Assembly (NCBI RefSeq): GCF_014898055.3 | Contig: NW_023600993.1 | Span: 20,550,850 to 20,614,849 of the forward strand | Direction: 5' to 3' | From: Talpa occidentalis | Lineage: Eukaryota > Chordata > Mammalia > Eulipotyphla > Talpidae | Length of the DNA stretch: 64,000 nt | In this document: piece after piece, positions 1-10,699 of the stretch | How the letters are laid out: every line of letters begins with the position of its first letter | Position numbering within the stretch: position 1 is the stretch's first letter | Translations under genes and position numbers: made by a program | The notes under the pieces: model-generated | Databases searched by the model: none | Told to the model about the DNA's origin: nothing | What the model saw: the letters and a program-made list of their open reading frames with translations, nothing else

Positions 1-63
1 TTTAATTTTCTGATCTTAGAAAAGATGTTTTTATAATTATCAAGGAAAGAAACAAACAAACAT

Positions 64-324
64 AGGGCAGGGGTTAAGTCTCAGTATTGTCAAGCTATTG
101 CCAGTCACTGCAGCCTGAGTTCAATCCCCAGCCAAGGAGCTGACCCACATGGTGCAGCACACCTCTCCTGTCTCCCCTGCTGCTCCCCTTAGTAGTGTTT
201 TTCAGTATATTCCCCTGTTCTGCTCCCCAGTTTTTCTCTGGTGAATCCTCTCACCCCCTGCACCTCTGGCCTACACCCTAGTTCTTGTACGCATAAATAA
301 ATAAAAATAAATCTTAAAAAAAAA
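64..324 (+). mobile_element. tRNA-derived SINE (Rhin-1-like), older subfamily
   Basis: The SINE body is clear: a B-box relic (GAGTTCAATCCCC), the ACATGGTGCAGCA block, a CTCTCCTGTCTC block, and a tail with CATAAATAAATA and ATCTTAAAA. The first ~20 bases of the head, including the A box, are degraded. No clean target-site duplication is visible, which fits an old copy. Confidence 0.9.
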
Positions 325-429
325 GCATAAAATAGAAAATTCTATAATTTGCATATTCCCAAACCATAATAAAATAAATCATATTATTAGTATATGTCAA
401 ATTAGGGAATAATAATGTTTCATAAAAAT
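325..429. other. AT-rich spacer
   Basis: AT-rich sequence between a SINE and an L1 fragment. No feature recognised. Confidence 0.6.
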
Positions 430-720
430 TTTAATTGAAATATATTTGACTTATAACACTGTATGAGTTTAAGGTGTGTGACTTGTTGATTTATTACTTT
501 TATATATTACAATATAATGACCACCCTAGGGTTATCTAATACCAACAGCAAGTCACATAATTATAATTTCTTTTTTTGTGGTAAGAACATTTAAGATCTA
601 GTCTCTTAGCAGTTTTGAAATAATATAATCTTGTTGACTGTAATCAGTGGGCTGTGAATTAGATCTCCAGAACTTGTTCATTTTCAAGTTGCAAGTTTAC
701 ACTTAACAACATCTCCCCCA
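430..720 (-). mobile_element. Old LINE-1 3' UTR fragment, antisense
   Basis: The stretch beginning TTTTAATTGAAATATATTTG, followed by a 'gtgacttgttgatttatta' motif and 'aagatctagtctcttagca', matches by memory the 3' UTR of mammalian L1MA/L1MB-class elements written in antisense. No ORF2 remains. Strand is inferred from the same layout in the clearer antisense copies at 17.9 and 37 kb. Confidence 0.6.
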
Positions 721-1257
721 GGAATAATGTTATACTGAGTGATAATGGACAAAAATGTTCATAAAAGAAACCTGCCTCTATAAAACAAAGCTATAACTTA
801 GTAGTAACTCAAACAATACAAGAGTGAAAACAAACCAGTGAGTCCCTTTTTACCTAACAGCAATAAACATTTAAAAAACAATAAAGTCTTATTATGAATA
901 AAAGTATTGACTTCGGTTGATTAATGGATTTAATCCTTTGGGAACCAAAGTTACCCATGGGAATGAAGGAACACAAAAATGTTAATATCTTTTACCACAA
1001 GCCAATGTTTAACTTCTGCCCTGATTCCTTCAACACCTCCTCTCAGCCAAAGCAATAGAATTATTTGCAGATTTGGAATGCTCTGGATTTTTTATTTTAT
1101 CACTTAAAAGTGAATATATTTGCAAAAAGTGAATATGTCTGCAAAATGGTATTCCTGTCTTGAGGAATACCAAACTTTGAGAGAAGTTGCACTATTTCAG
1201 TCTATTAGTTTTTTTTTTTTTTCCTCAATGGTACATTGTTTAGATTTGTATTTTAAA
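721..1257. other. No recognised feature
   Basis: AT-rich sequence with no ORF of note and no repeat I can identify. Confidence 0.5.
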
Positions 1258-1269
1258 AATTAATGACAG

Positions 1270-1565
1270 GGCCTCCCCAGTGGCGCAGCGGTTGAGCGCT
1301 GGGTTGCGAAGCTGCCTGCGGCCTCTGCAGCGCCGGTTCGATCCCCGGCTGTTCCCCGGCCACCGGAGGAGGGTCCCACATGGCGCGCAGACTTCTCCTG
1401 CCGCTTGCTGTTCCCCTCAGCAGTGTACTTCGGTAGTCTGCCTGCTCTGCTCCCCACTCTGGCTCTGGTGAATTCTCTCACCCTCCCGTGCTTCTGACTG
1501 CACCCAGTGCTTATATAAAAAAAAAAAAAAAAAAAAAAATCTTTTTTTTTTTTTTTTTTTTTTTT
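1270..1565 (+). mobile_element. tRNA-derived SINE, CpG-rich young subfamily, unusual A/T tail
   Basis: The A box (TGGCGCAGCGG) and B box (GGTTCGATCCC) are intact and CpGs are well kept, pointing to a recent insertion. An exact 12-bp target-site duplication (AATTAATGACAG) lies at 1258-1269 and 1566-1577. The tail is 23 A (1517-1539), then TC, then 24 T (1542-1565) running directly into the duplication, instead of ending in poly(A). Confidence 0.95.
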
Positions 1566-1577
1566 AATTAATGACAG

Positions 1578-2135
1578 AAGTTGGGCATTTTTGCAGTGTT
1601 TTCTCTTTGGCCTTCCCCAGATGATCTGAGAGGTTTGTAGTAGCTCGCTTATCCCTTAACCAAGATGCCTTTGACCAAGTCAACAACCCAGGATCAAGCT
1701 AGCAAAACCAAGTCTTTGCTCCCCTAACTGTCAAGGAACAAACTAAGTAAAGGGAAGGGTAGCAGGTAAGGGTTAAGGTGGGAAAGAGGGAAGGCTGTAA
1801 GGTGGGAGAGAGGAAAGCAGGCAATCAGGTCTATTCCTGGTGCCATTTGGGTTGTCTTACACTTTTCTTTCTGGGCCTGGGTCAAACATCTGGAGTATTT
1901 CTTTGCTTAGCTCTGGTAAAAGGACTGGGGCAGACACTATGCCTCCTGGTTTCATGTGTATGAAAGACATGGCTCTTCAAGATCTGAACACAGTGTTGGG
2001 GATCCTGTTCTCTTGAGAAGTGCCCTTTCATGACAGGGGCGCAGGGGGCATGTTTATGTAAATGTGCAGGGGGAAAAGGAGTGGTAGCAAACACCAGTCA
2101 GGAAATCTAATTAAGAGACCCGAATGTAAATGAAA
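1578..2135. other. No recognised feature
   Basis: Non-repetitive by eye, with a purine-rich patch near 1740-1820 (GGGAAAGAGG, GGGAGAGAGG). The short ORFs look like chance reading frames. Confidence 0.5.
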
Positions 2136-2139
2136 AGAC

Positions 2140-2335
2140 CCTTCCATGATCCATCACTGACTAGCTGGCTGACAAGGCACGTTTCTTAACTTGTCTGTGA
2201 CTAGTTTCCAGAGACAACTGAGAATGCTTAACTCATAGGTTTACTGTGACTATTAAATGATCGAATCAATGAACCGTGTTTAGAAAAGTATCTGGCGCTA
2301 GTAAGTGGTCAATAAATATTAGCATCATCAAGATT
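2140..2335 (-). repeat. MIR (ancient tRNA-SINE), antisense
   Basis: The order matches reverse-oriented MIR: 'actgactagctgg', 'cttaacttgtctgtgac', 'aactcataggtttactgtga', 'attaaatgatcg', 'ggcgctagtaagtggtcaat' and 'aaatattagca'. Diverged, as expected for MIR. Confidence 0.75.
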
Positions 2336-2445
2336 GTTATCTTTACGGCCCAAATGTGACAACTATCTTTCCCATTAGTTGAAATCTCTGAAGGTGGATG
2401 TTAAGAGATTGTTGTGCTAAAGACTTTCCTAAGAATTAGATGTGA

Positions 2446-2719
2446 GGGCCTCCCTGGTGGCGCAAGGGGTTAAGCACCGCACTATGAAGCTATCTGCAAC
2501 CTCTGCAGCACGAGTTCAATCCCTGGCCAGGGAGGTACCCACATGGCGCAGCAGACCTCCCCTGACTCGCCCACTGCTCCCCTCAGCAGTGTATTTCAGA
2601 CAGTCTGTCTGTTCTGTTCCCCACTCTGTCTCTGGTGAATCTTCTCACCCCGCCCCCCAACTCTGGCCTCTACCCCAGTTCTTGTATGCATAAATTAATA
2701 CATCTTAAAAAAAAAAAAA
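2446..2719 (+). mobile_element. tRNA-derived SINE, older subfamily
   Basis: Full-length copy with head GGGCCTCCCTGGTGGCGCAA, B-box relic GAGTTCAATCCC, body, then CATAAATTAATACATCTT and a run of 13 A. The target-site duplication is not convincing. Confidence 0.95.
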
Positions 2720-2865
2720 GAAAAGATGAGAGAAAGAGAATCATTTGAAGTCATGACCAAGAGGAGGATCACTCACTCACAGGGGCAAAGAGGCCACAAT
2801 TGAGAGAAATTGTGTGGAGTGAAGTGTTGGAAAATTCCAATAGGAAGAGGGGAGAATGGGATGTT

Positions 2866-2905
2866 TGTGTGTGTGTGAGAGTGTGTGTGTGTGTAAGAGA
2901 GAGAG
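2866..2905. repeat. GT then GA microsatellite
   Basis: Interrupted (GT)n followed by a short (GA)n tract. Confidence 0.9.
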
Positions 2906-3336
2906 TGCACATGAGCGTGTGCAGTGCACCCTTCACCCATTCACAGGAAGTGTGTGTCTCTAGTGGTGGTCTCTGAATAAACTATGAAAGTTCTCAAGAA
3001 GCAGAATCATCTTTCATCATTGGCCGGGTTACATGTTCTCAGATGACATTGACAGGACCAGCCCTTTTTTTTTTTAACTCTCTTTCTCTGTCCCAGGACT
3101 TTGGCTCCTGGGGTGAATCTGCACCCATGATCAGGAACGTGAGGGAGAGGATGGAGATGAAGGGCGGGAAAGAGAAATACATGCTCCTGCCCTCAGCTTC
3201 CTGTCTTCCGAAGTCCCCAGTGTTAGGAAATAAGGATATTTTAACTTAAAATTTTATTCATTTATGATTATTACATGGGATTACAAATATTTCACTGCTA
3301 CACATAGATAAATTTTCCAACTTAAAATGATGGCAA

Positions 3337-3360
3337 ATTCATTCATTTATTCATTCATCC
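3337..3360. repeat. (ATTC)n simple repeat
   Basis: About six imperfect ATTC/TTTA units. Confidence 0.85.
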
Positions 3361-3723
3361 CTAAGAACCACTAGAAAAATCACAGGCCTGTTTGAGTGTC
3401 TACGTCTTCCTCCAGGGGCAGAAGGAAAGGTTTCCACATTGACCATGTTTTAATGAGAAGGCAGGAGACCTAAATAAAGATGTTGTTTGATTGCATGACA
3501 TAAGTTCTTTTTCCTTATCTACTGTTTTTTTTTTTATGTCAGATTTGGTTGAGGTTCTATGGCTTACAGTTAAAAGCATCCTAAAGGAAATACTAGTTTT
3601 CTGAGAGATTTATACCACAAAGGAAGAAATTACATTCAGTCGACACTACTGGCTTTTATTTTCTATCATTTATTACTTGGTGAGAATTGAGTTATGTGTC
3701 AATAAAACAAAGTTACCAAGTAT

Positions 3724-4033
3724 CTGTTTTTTTTTTTTTTTAAATTGACATGCTGATAACAGGTGCATTTTTTTTTTAAAGATTTATTTATTTATATAAG
3801 AACCGGGATACAGGCCAGATACGTGGGAGGGTGAAAGGATTCACCAGAGCCAGAGCGGAGAACAGAACAGGCAGACTGACGAAATACACTGCTGAGGGGA
3901 GCAGCAGGCGGCAGGAGAGGTCTGCGCGCCATGTGGGACCCTCACTCGGCGGCCGGGGATCGAACTGGCGCTGCAGAGGCTGCAGGCAGCTTTGAAACCC
4001 AGTGCTCAACCGCTGCGCCACCAGGGGAAGCCC
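3724..4033 (-). mobile_element. tRNA-derived SINE with apparent 3' transduced segment
   Basis: In antisense, the SINE body runs 4033 down to about 3777, with A and B boxes near 4022-3955. Its first A-run (about 3767-3777 on + as T) is followed by 26 non-SINE bases (3741-3766) and then a second poly(A), written as T on + (3727-3741). The duplication TACCAAGTAT lies at 3714-3723 and 4034-4043, outside both tails, so the extra segment came in with the insertion. Confidence 0.9.
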
Positions 4034-4043
4034 TACCAAGTAT

Positions 4044-4595
4044 TTGAACGTTAATAACTCCAAAAAGAAGTAGTAGGGTACATAGGAGAGTATACAATTT
4101 TTTAATGTCATTAAGAAAGAAGGATAGTAAGCTATGGGAAGACATCGCTTCTAAATAGGATTTTACATAAAACATATCATCCCCATTTTTACTATATATT
4201 TAGTTCTGGGGTGATCGCTAGTTTTGAAGGATTTATAATTGACAGATGGTACCTAATGCAGCTTTTTCCCCTTCACCTATTGTGAAGAGGAAACCTTTGC
4301 CAACATTTCACAATATTAAAACTGTTCCTGTTGCCTAAAGGGCAAACATGAATCACTTTTTTTTTTTTTTTTGGATTGAAAACAAGTTAGGATGGCTCAG
4401 AAATATATTAACATGGTTTACCTGCCAGAGGGCTGACATTCAAGGCTGTATATATTTTTGGGAGAAAATTTCTTGTTTGTCTCTCTAGCATGGCCAGTTG
4501 TTAATGTTAAAATGTGGGGGTCAAAGCATTTTACACAGTACAGTCTTCTCATGTGGCATAAGACAGTTCAAAGTGTTTATTTAAAATAAAGTTTT
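4044..4595. other. No recognised feature apart from poly(T)
   Basis: Includes a T-run at 4357-4372, possibly the tail of a decayed antisense retroelement. No gene signal. Confidence 0.5.
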
Positions 4596-4870
4596 GGGGG
4601 GCTCCCTGGTGGCGCAAAGGGTTGTCTCAGCACTATGAAGCTATCGGCAGCCACTGCAGCACGAGTTCAATCCCTGGCCAGGGAGCTGACCCACATGGCA
4701 CAGCAGACCTCTCCTCTCTCCCCCACTGCTCCCTCCAGCAGCGTATTTCAGTAGATCTGCCTGATCTGCTCCCCACTCTGTCCCTGGTGAATCCTCTCAC
4801 CCCCTGCACCTCTGGCCTACACCCCATTTCTTGTATGCATAAATAAATAAAATAAATCTTTAAAAAAAAA
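4596..4870 (+). mobile_element. tRNA-derived SINE, older subfamily
   Basis: Complete copy: head GGGGGGCTCCCTGGTGGCGC, B-box relic, body, and the tail AAATAAATAAAATAAATC followed by TTT and an A-run. This is a clear example of the AATAAA plus TCTTT plus poly(A) tail order. Confidence 0.95.
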
Positions 4871-5034
4871 TAGTTTCACAGTTTGTACCAATTGCCTTCC
4901 ATTTCCAATGTACTCACTATCAAGGAGTCCTTAATTCAACCCCTAGAAGGTAAAGAAAGTAGTAACTTGTTCTGAAACAAAAGGACAAAACACAAACTCA
5001 GTTTAATGTTGTCTTTTCTAAATTCTAGTTATCT

Positions 5035-5320
5035 CTTAAGATTCATACAATGTACCACTTCCTCCAGAAGGCTTTCCTACAATTTTCACTTTTAACAACA
5101 TGTACTGGTTTGGTATTTGACTTTTATTTCTCTCTAACCTATTCTGTTCTCTGCTAGTTCAATTTATGTAGCTTTGCCTGCTCACTATGTTTATGTGCAC
5201 CATAATCTAGACAGAGATGCCTACGGCACGTCTGCAATCCAGATAGGACACACACTCCCAACCCTACAGCCCAGTGCCACACCGTAGTAGGCATATAGTA
5301 ACCCCTCCATGGGACTCATT
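5035..5320 (+). repeat. L2 (LINE/CR1-like) 3' fragment
   Basis: Diverged match to the L2 3' end: 'cttcctccagaaggctttcct', a T-rich middle, and a terminal part resembling 'cagtgccacaccgtagtagg' before the expected tail. Called from a remembered consensus. Confidence 0.55.
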
Positions 5321-5524
5321 ATGAGAATAATCCACTTTATAGGGAAAAAGTCTTAAAGAGGCAACAATTATTAATTAAATAATTAAGCTAATGAAATACT
5401 TCATTAGATAGTCACAAGCTACCCCTTTTGCCCTTGATTTCTGCTAAAGGTTGCCAAATCATCTCCCTGCCTCAATCTTGGTCCCCTCAGTTTTTCTTCC
5501 ATAGAGATGCCAGAGAACCCTTTC
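5321..5524. other. No recognised feature
   Basis: AT-rich spacer between an L2 fragment and a SINE. Confidence 0.5.
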
Positions 5525-5538
5525 AAAACTACAAACCT

Positions 5539-5827
5539 GGGCCTCTCTGGTGGCTCAAGAGGTTGAGACGCAACCTATGAAGCTGTCTGCAGCCTCTGCA
5601 GCACAAGTTCAATCCCCGGCTGGCCAGGGAGCTACCCACATGGCACAGCAGACCTCTCCTGTCTCGCCTGCTGCTCCCCTCAGCAGTGTACTTTGGTCAA
5701 TCTGCCTGTTCTGTTCCCTACTCTCTCTGATGAATCCTCTCACCCCTCATGCCCCTGGCCTTTACCCCAGTTCTTGTATGCATAAATAAATCAATCTTTA
5801 AAAAAAAATAAAAATTAAAAAACCAAA
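5539..5827 (+). mobile_element. tRNA-derived SINE, older subfamily
   Basis: Flanked by an exact 14-bp duplication, AAAACTACAAACCT, at 5525-5538 and 5828-5841. Head and B-box relic are present. The tail has ATCAATCTTT then an A-rich stretch with scattered T and C. Confidence 0.97.
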
Positions 5828-5847
5828 AAAACTACAAACCTTTGATT

Positions 5848-5960
5848 CAAACTCTCCAGTACCTTAGGATAAGAGACAATTTATTTAGTTGGCCCCCAGG
5901 GTCCTCTGTAGTCTCACTGTGCCTGGCTCTCTCTCCATTCCCTTCTGCTCTTTTCAGTGT
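5848..5960 (+). repeat. L2 fragment
   Basis: Resembles the L2 block around 'ccttaggataa...ctccagta' and 'ctgtgcctggctctctctcc'. Short and diverged. Confidence 0.45.
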
Positions 5961-6030
5961 CCATTCGGCTTCATCTTGGCATCCTCTCAGTAACTAGGCA
6001 GGTCTTTAGTAGCTGGCCCTTCCCCTTAAT

Positions 6031-6790
6031 TATAGGTTGAATTGTGACCCTTCTTTCTCCAATTCATTTGAGTCCTAACTCTAGTACCTCAGAATGTGAC
6101 CTTATTTGGAAATAGGTTTGTTGCAGATGTAACTAGTTTTATTTATTTATTTATTTATTTACTTACTTACTTACTTACTTACTTATTTTTTAAAGATTTA
6201 TTTATTTATGCATACAAGAACTGGGGTAAAGGCCAGAGGTGCAAGGGTTGAGAGGATTCATCACAGACAGAGTGGGGAACAGAACAGGTGGATTGACTGA
6301 AATACACTGCTGAGGGGAGCAGTGGGTGAGTCAGGAGAGGTCTGCTGCGCCATGTGGATAGTTCCCTGGCCAGGTATCGAACTGGTGCTGCAGTGGCTGC
6401 AGACTGCTTCATAGGCTGCATCTTAATCCCTTGCGCCACCAGGGAGGCCTGATGTAATTAGTTAAGAGGCGATCATACTGGAGTGTGATGGGCCCATAAA
6501 CCTCTATGACTAGTGTCTCTATGAAAGGGGGAAATCTGGACACAGACACACGCACAGATAGAACGTGATGTGAAGGCTGGAGTGATGTTGCCACAAGCTA
6601 AGGAATTACCAGGATCTGGGAGAGATTTGTGAAACAGTTCCTTTCAGAACCTTCAGGAGGAGCAAGGTTCTGGTGACTCATAGATGTGGGACTTCTGGCT
6701 TCCAGGCTTTGAGACAATAAATTTCTATTGAATTAAGTCATCCAGTTTGGGGTAGGGTGTTATGGTAGCCCGAGAAAAGAACCCGATACA
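6031..6790 (+). mobile_element. MaLR LTR (MLT1-type), split by a SINE
   Basis: Left part has 'aggttgaattgtgaccc', 'gtacctcagaatgtgacctt' and 'atttggaaatagg'. Right part has 'gttaagaggcgatcatactg', 'gagacaataaatttctattg' (AATAAA polyadenylation signal) and a terminal 'ttatggtagcccgagaaaag'. This is the usual order of an MLT1-like LTR. The SINE at 6139-6450 interrupts it. No internal retroviral sequence adjoins, so it is a solo LTR. Confidence 0.8.
6139..6450 (-). mobile_element. tRNA-derived SINE inserted in an MLT1 LTR
   Basis: The duplication GATGTAA(C/T)TAGTT lies at 6126-6138 and 6451-6463 (one mismatch) and is LTR sequence on both sides. The tail has grown into an (ATTT)n/(ACTT)n tract at about 6138-6185. 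Confidence 0.97.
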
Positions 6791-6829
6791 TCCTCTTTCC
6801 ATTTGGTGAACTACTAGTTGTTCAATATT

Positions 6830-7050
6830 TGGCTCAAAAGTCACTTTTTGGAAGTTTTTCTGACATCCTTGTCCCTCCACCACTGAACTAGGAGTCCCCT
6901 TGTTTCCTCTCCTCATATCTTTGGTGTTTTGACCATTGGTTTCTTTGCCTTTATCTCATCACAATCTCTGCCTTTGTTCACGTCTTTATTTCAGGTCCTT
7001 GCACAAAGGTCTCAGTATGAGTATGTGTTATTGAACAATGGATGTTTACT
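6830..7050 (+). repeat. Possible L2 fragment
   Basis: 'ggctcaaaagtcactttttgg' followed by 'tttttctgacatccttg' resembles the L2 3' region. Weak match. Confidence 0.35.
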
Positions 7051-7669
7051 TTTGTGATGACTTTGTAGCATCTCTGTGGAGAAATACTTGCCTCAAAGGA
7101 ATACGACAATGTTCATTTTATAAATGAAAGTCCAGTGGTACAAAACACTGGAGTGAAATTAATTAAGGTCACCTAGCATCTTTATGGAATAACCAAAGCA
7201 ATCTTCCACATTTGTGGTTTAAAATCAAGGCATTTTGGAAACTTCCAAAACCTCCCTTTGCAGACGAAGAAGTTGATACATATACATTCTCTTAGCTACA
7301 AACAGCTCCTCATCGAGGAAGGAAAAGAATTCCTTTGGATGCTTATGAAACTATTAATAAATTTAGGAAATTCTAAAAATTTTAAATGGACACCCAGAAT
7401 TTAAACATTTCCTTATGTAAACTCTTTTACCGCTTCCCAAGAAACCCAAAGAATAGTGTCTAAAAAGTCATTTATATTCATTTCCAATGAATATTAGTAT
7501 TCTCTGCCCCACCGCCAGCTGTTGCTAGTTAGAATTTAGTCAGTGGATTTTATATACAACAGAAGAAAGCTCAAATGATCATTTTAAAGCAGTAACTAAA
7601 GAGATCTGTCCAGACTGAGATTTGAGACACCATCTTTTGTGTGCACAGCTGCTGATACCACTACTTCAT
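7051..7669. other. No recognised feature
   Basis: Unique by eye, no gene signal, up to the UBC pseudogene. Confidence 0.5.
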
Positions 7670-8266
7670 ACGCAGATCTTTGTGAAGACCCTGGCTAGTA
7701 AGACCATCACCCTTGAGGTACAGCCTAGTGATACAACTGAGAATGTCAAGGCCAGGATCCAAGATAAGGATATTTCACTGCCCCCACCCCCACCAACAGA
7801 TAGTGATCTTTATTGAGAGAAAGCTGGAAGATGGACACCCCTGTTTCTTTTTTTTTCTCTTTTTTTAAAGATTTATTTATTTATACAAGAACCAGGGTAC
7901 AGGCCAGAGGTGTGGGAGGGTGAGAAGATTCACCAGAGACAGAACGGGGAACAGAACAGGCAGAGTGACGAAATACACTGCTGAGGGGAGCAGCGGGCGA
8001 GACAGGGGAGGTCTGCTTGCCATGTGAGATTCTCACCAGCCGGCCGGGATCAAGCCGGCGCTGCAGAGGCTGCAGACAGCTTCACAGCGCCACACTCAAC
8101 TGCCTGCACCAGCAGGGGAGGCCTGGACACCCCTGTTTCACTACAACATCCAGAAGGAGTCCACTCTCTACTTGGCCCTTCACTTGAGCAAGGGAGGTGT
8201 GTAAGTAGCCCCTTTAAGCTTTCAGCAAATTTCATTGTTTTTCTTTCAATAAAGTCATTGCATTCC
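7670..8266 (+). pseudogene. UBC: Processed UBC (polyubiquitin) pseudogene, interrupted by a SINE
   Basis: One ubiquitin unit and a UBC 3' UTR are recognisable. The start codon is ACG at 7670. The following residues are QIFVKTL, then KTITLEV and [10 protein letters not shown], after which the frame decays and hits a stop at about 7814. After the SINE (7848-8124) come 'actacaacatccagaaggag', a decayed C-terminus ending GGV and a TAA at 8202-8204. The extra C-terminal V is the UBC form, not the UBB form. The 3' UTR (TTTCAGCAAATTTCATTG, AATAAA at 8249-8254, GCATTCC end) also matches UBC. There is no intron and only one of the tandem units, so this is a 5'-truncated retrocopy. It cannot encode ubiquitin. 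Confidence 0.92.
7848..8124 (-). mobile_element. tRNA-derived SINE inserted in the UBC pseudogene
   Basis: Exact 15-bp duplication GGACACCCCTGTTTC at 7833-7847 and 8125-8139, made of decayed ubiquitin codons. The insertion is therefore younger than the retrocopy and its early decay. Confidence 0.97.
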
Positions 8267-9715
8267 AAAAATATATATAATAAAGTAGTAGCTAAAATAC
8301 AAGATTCTTAATTGGCTCAATCCAAAGCTCTATCGATTATGATATGGATCATAATCTCAATCACAATGCTAGAGTTGTCTTTTAATACAAAGTAGTAAAG
8401 ATTCCATGGCAGCACTGGGTAATTTAAGATTTTCTGCTGGACTCTGGAAATTCACTATGGAATGGACCCAGTTGAAACACAAAATGGAGAAGAGTGGAAG
8501 GATCACATTTGTGTCATAAACAACTCCTTTATAAATCATCAAGAGACTGCAAAGATGGCCACAAAGAGATTTTGTTGAGGGTTTTCTACAACTAAAATCA
8601 ATTCATCCACTTTATCTGTTTTGAACATACTGGGGCTGCAAGGAGAGATGTCACTAAGAGTTAGAGCTGCTCGGAAACCTTTAAGGTGTCAATTGACCAT
8701 ATTTTTAGGTGCAGAAATGTTACATGGACAAACCACAGATTCACCAGTGATTCACTTTTTAAAATCTGCAACAAATGGACCCAGGAATCTACAAGGGAAT
8801 AAAAATATCATGAGAGCAAAGCTGCGTTGAAGCAGGGTAACTCAAAATCAATATTTTGCTTTTAAACTCTTAAGGGGAGACCCAGGAGGGCTGCACTCAT
8901 TTTGTCCTCCTTACTTATTATCCTCAGAGGATGGGGTAAAAAGTGACAAGCCTACTCCTTACTTCAGCCAGGACATTCTTCACTAACAAGCCACTTGTTA
9001 GAATTCTTAGCTTCAATTTCCTGCTGAGTGGCTTTTTAATAGCTATGCTATCAGATGCTGGTTAAAAAAAAAAATCAAATTTACTTTCCATATTATATAA
9101 GTGAGATTGCATTTGGAGAACTGGTCAAAGAACCATGAATATCAAACTGGATGCATGAAAGGGGATTGTTTTATTAGTTATACCTGTGCAGAAAGGGTAC
9201 TGAAATATCTCCTACTGCGGCTCGCTAGGTTTTCTGCAATGAACTAGAATTTCTTGTTATTAAGTCAAAACTATTTTCTGCCCTTGTACTTTGACAAACA
9301 AAAACTGCATTTACATTACTTTGCTGGTGCCTTCAATAGGTGCAAACAGTAAATTGAGAAGTAGGTGGGAATTTTCTCTAAGGAGCTGCTTGGGAATAGG
9401 TTTTATTTCAAGGGAATGACATCATTTAAATTTTCTCCTTAAAAAACTTAATTTTGAAAACCAAACCAAAGCCACATTAGGTGATTTCTAGTGTTGGAAC
9501 TATTTAGAAATTGAAGACACAGTATGAAATGTCTTCTCCACACTTAACCCCTTGGCTCATCTCTTTGCTTTTGCTCCAGAAAAGTGCTGACTTGAGTAAT
9601 TTCCTTCAGAGAATACCGGGAGAGTTGACTTCAGTGGCCCAAATATTCCTTTTGTCAAGAAGGAATGGGAGAAAGATAGGTCAAATGAATAAAGGAGAGA
9701 TTAAACCCCAATCAC
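8267..9715. other. No recognised feature
   Basis: About 1.4 kb with no identifiable repeat. Short ORFs (for example 8621-8830) show no family features and look like chance. Confidence 0.5.
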
Positions 9716-10699
9716 TCATATATAAAAATATTTCCTGGTGTAGTATTTAGGGTCCAAAATAGGAAAACAGACACTGAAAAGGTGGTGTTAATAGGATTTA
9801 ATATGGGGAGATAGTTTAATGGACTTATAAGACTGTGAAAGTAGTTGTGGAGATAACTCAAAGATAGTAAGTAACTCCAGGAGTAGCCTGCGGGCTGGGG
9901 GAACAAAGAGATGCGGCTAGGGTTCTTGGAACATAGAACTTTGGCAGAGAAGGCTTGTGATGTTGAAACTCACATCTCTGTGGGTAGGGTGTGAGGGTGG
10001 GGGTGAGGGCTGGGGAGCAGGGTGGGGGGACTGTTGGCTTGGCTGGTGCTGGTGGTCAGGAACTCAGAGGAGGGCCATTTTCAAATTGGGGCTTTGAAGA
10101 AGGGAGTACTGAGCTGAGTGTGCATAAAAGTTGTTAGGTATTATAGCAGCCCGTAGGAGGGGCATGCCGAACTGAGTTGTGTGGTTAAGGAAGAATCCCA
10201 GAAGGCATAAGAAGAGGAAGAGGTAACTAGGTGGCCACAGTGCGGCAGAAGGTAAAGCCACCTGGAATTCTCCTGCTGCAGCTACTGGAAGGACACTAAG
10301 CAATTAGGAGGGGCAGGAATGGAGGAAAGGAAGCATGAGTTTGGCTGTGGTCAATGCTGCATTCAGAATGTCAATCACTTTGCACTTTGAGTTAACTAGC
10401 AATTTACATTTTACTGGGGAGTCATTTATTTCACTGGTAAGTTCTACCCTGCTAACGTGCATATGAATAAAAATAGGTCAAGAAGTGTTGAATAACATGT
10501 AGGGACAGAAAAACCAAAGTGAGAATTTGGAAAAAGGTTAACTTCCTACCAGCTGTGGGATCAAATTTTATGTGTAAGGAATAATCAATATATCCCTATT
10601 TAAAACAGCTGATATATTTGTCTATTTTAGATTATAGAACTGAATTCAGACCAAACCAGCTTTTAAACTACCCCACACTGAGATCCTCTATCTTCATAT
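9716..10699. other. Unclassified G-rich region, possibly LTR-derived
   Basis: Contains the G-run cluster at 9982-10029. The general texture (purine-rich, long without stops on the minus strand at 10064-10303) suggests a decayed retroelement, but I cannot name one. Confidence 0.3.
9982..10029 (+). other. G-quadruplex candidate (eight G-runs)
   Basis: Runs of 3-6 G with loops of 1-5 bases: GGGTAGGG at 9982-9989, then further runs ending GGGTGGGGGG at 10020-10029. It satisfies the standard G3+ N1-7 rule with redundancy. Confidence 0.75.

Larger units (their letters stand above)
2720..3713. other. Mostly unique sequence with simple repeats
   Basis: Contains the GT/GA tract at 2866-2905 and an ATTC-type repeat at 3337-3360, given separately. 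No other feature recognised. Confidence 0.5.

Noticed and set aside
1270..1360. Possible tRNA gene (A box and B box)
   Set aside because: The pol III boxes belong to the SINE head. The cloverleaf is not maintained and the body and tail of the SINE follow.
7622..7816. Short ORF resembling ubiquitin
   Set aside because: The true start codon is mutated to ACG, the frame ends after half a ubiquitin unit, and the rest is broken by a SINE. It is a pseudogene.
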